A DNA stretch of 5,546 nucleotides from Planctomycetota bacterium (GTDB lineage: Bacteria; Planctomycetota; Planctomycetia; Pirellulales; Lacipirellulaceae), in the NCBI GenBank assembly GCA_022615465.1, contig JAKEGR010000227.1:1-5546 (forward strand), given 5' to 3'. Numbering within the stretch: the first letter of the stretch is position 1; each line of letters starts with the position of its first letter. Below the pieces are notes generated by a model. That model was not told where the DNA came from and did no database searches. It saw only the letters and a list, made by a program, of their open reading frames with translations. The position numbers were made by a program, and so were the translations under genes. Shown here piece after piece: positions 5,254 to 5,546 of this stretch.

Positions 5254-5546
5254 AGTGACATTCTACCACGGTGGGGCCGTGAAAAAGCCGGTGACGGTTG
5301 TAGCGCAGGCACTACCGCGCGGCGCTTGGTCAAGCGGCAGCAATGGCCCGTGCGACCCGATTATCCGTTATCTCTCGAACCTTTCAAGGGTCTTCGGCTG
5401 ACAGCCCGTTGAAGAATGGGACAGGCACGACAGAGGGACCACGCCAAACCGAAGCAATTCTTCAAGCGTTCCGCTAACGTCAATACAAAAAAATGATGGG
5501 CCCACTGGGCCGAGGCTCAGGCGGCGCGCAGGACCGGCCATGAGGC
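5254..5546. other. Upstream region of ppk, no gene supported
   Basis: No convincing protein is seen on either strand. A short minus-strand frame (5541-5368, 57 residues) crosses low-complexity and repeat-like sequence. A 9-bp inverted repeat, TTGAAGAAT / ATTCTTCAA, lies at 5409-5417 and 5457-5465. The stretch CAGCCCGTTGAAGAATGGGA and the following ACAGGCACG resemble a dispersed intergenic sequence I recall from Pirellulales genomes, but this is memory only. GTAG / CTAC short arms flank CGCAGGCA at 5299-5314. Confidence 0.4.
5360..5387 (-). promoter_or_regulatory. Possible sigma-70-like promoter for ppk
   Basis: On the minus strand TTGAAA (5387-5382) is followed after 16 nt by GATAAT (5365-5360). 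This is close to the -35/-10 consensus and would start transcription about 100 nt before the ppk ATG. Planctomycete promoters are poorly characterised, and one such match is not rare in this length of sequence. Confidence 0.3.

Noticed and set aside
5368..5541. Minus-strand 57-residue frame near the right edge
   Set aside because: It has no recognisable domain, crosses repeat-like sequence and lacks a ribosome binding site. It could be a fragment, but nothing supports it.

Overview
The window looks like a chromosomal piece of a planctomycete, probably of the Pirellulales type. The evidence is GC-rich coding sequence with few Shine-Dalgarno sites, a release-factor-like C-terminus of a kind I associate with planctomycetes, a class 3 lipase resembling planctomycete lipases, and short palindromic repeats and a long inverted repeat scattered between and inside genes. 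The taxonomic call rests on remembered family resemblance, not on a search.

Layout, left to right. Positions 1-235 (+) hold the C-terminal end of a peptide chain release factor-like protein. Three bases after its stop lies a 51-bp double-hairpin element (239-289). Next is a HAD-family phosphatase (313-1074, +), which carries a second copy of the same element in the opposite orientation (794-841), inserted in frame as about 16 extra codons. After a 319-bp gap with no gene I can support comes a class 3 lipase (1394-2296, +). A long imperfect inverted repeat (2307-2470) fills the space between the lipase and the genes converging on it.

The minus strand carries the right half. A small antitoxin-like gene (2731-2931) overlaps by 4 nt a RelE/ParE-like toxin gene (2484-2734) that is broken by an in-frame stop plus a frameshift. 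Upstream of both lies a complete polyphosphate kinase gene, ppk (3016-5253), with all the active-site residues I can place. The last 293 bases hold the ppk upstream region, with a possible sigma-70-like promoter and no convincing gene.

The genes do not form one pathway. The main points of interest are the palindromic element that exists both as an intergenic repeat and as an in-frame protein insert, with paired compensatory differences between its two hairpins and no stop codon in any of six frames; the decayed toxin beside an intact antitoxin; and a 20-nt perfect direct repeat (2273-2292 and 2981-3000) that brackets the inverted repeat and toxin-antitoxin block.
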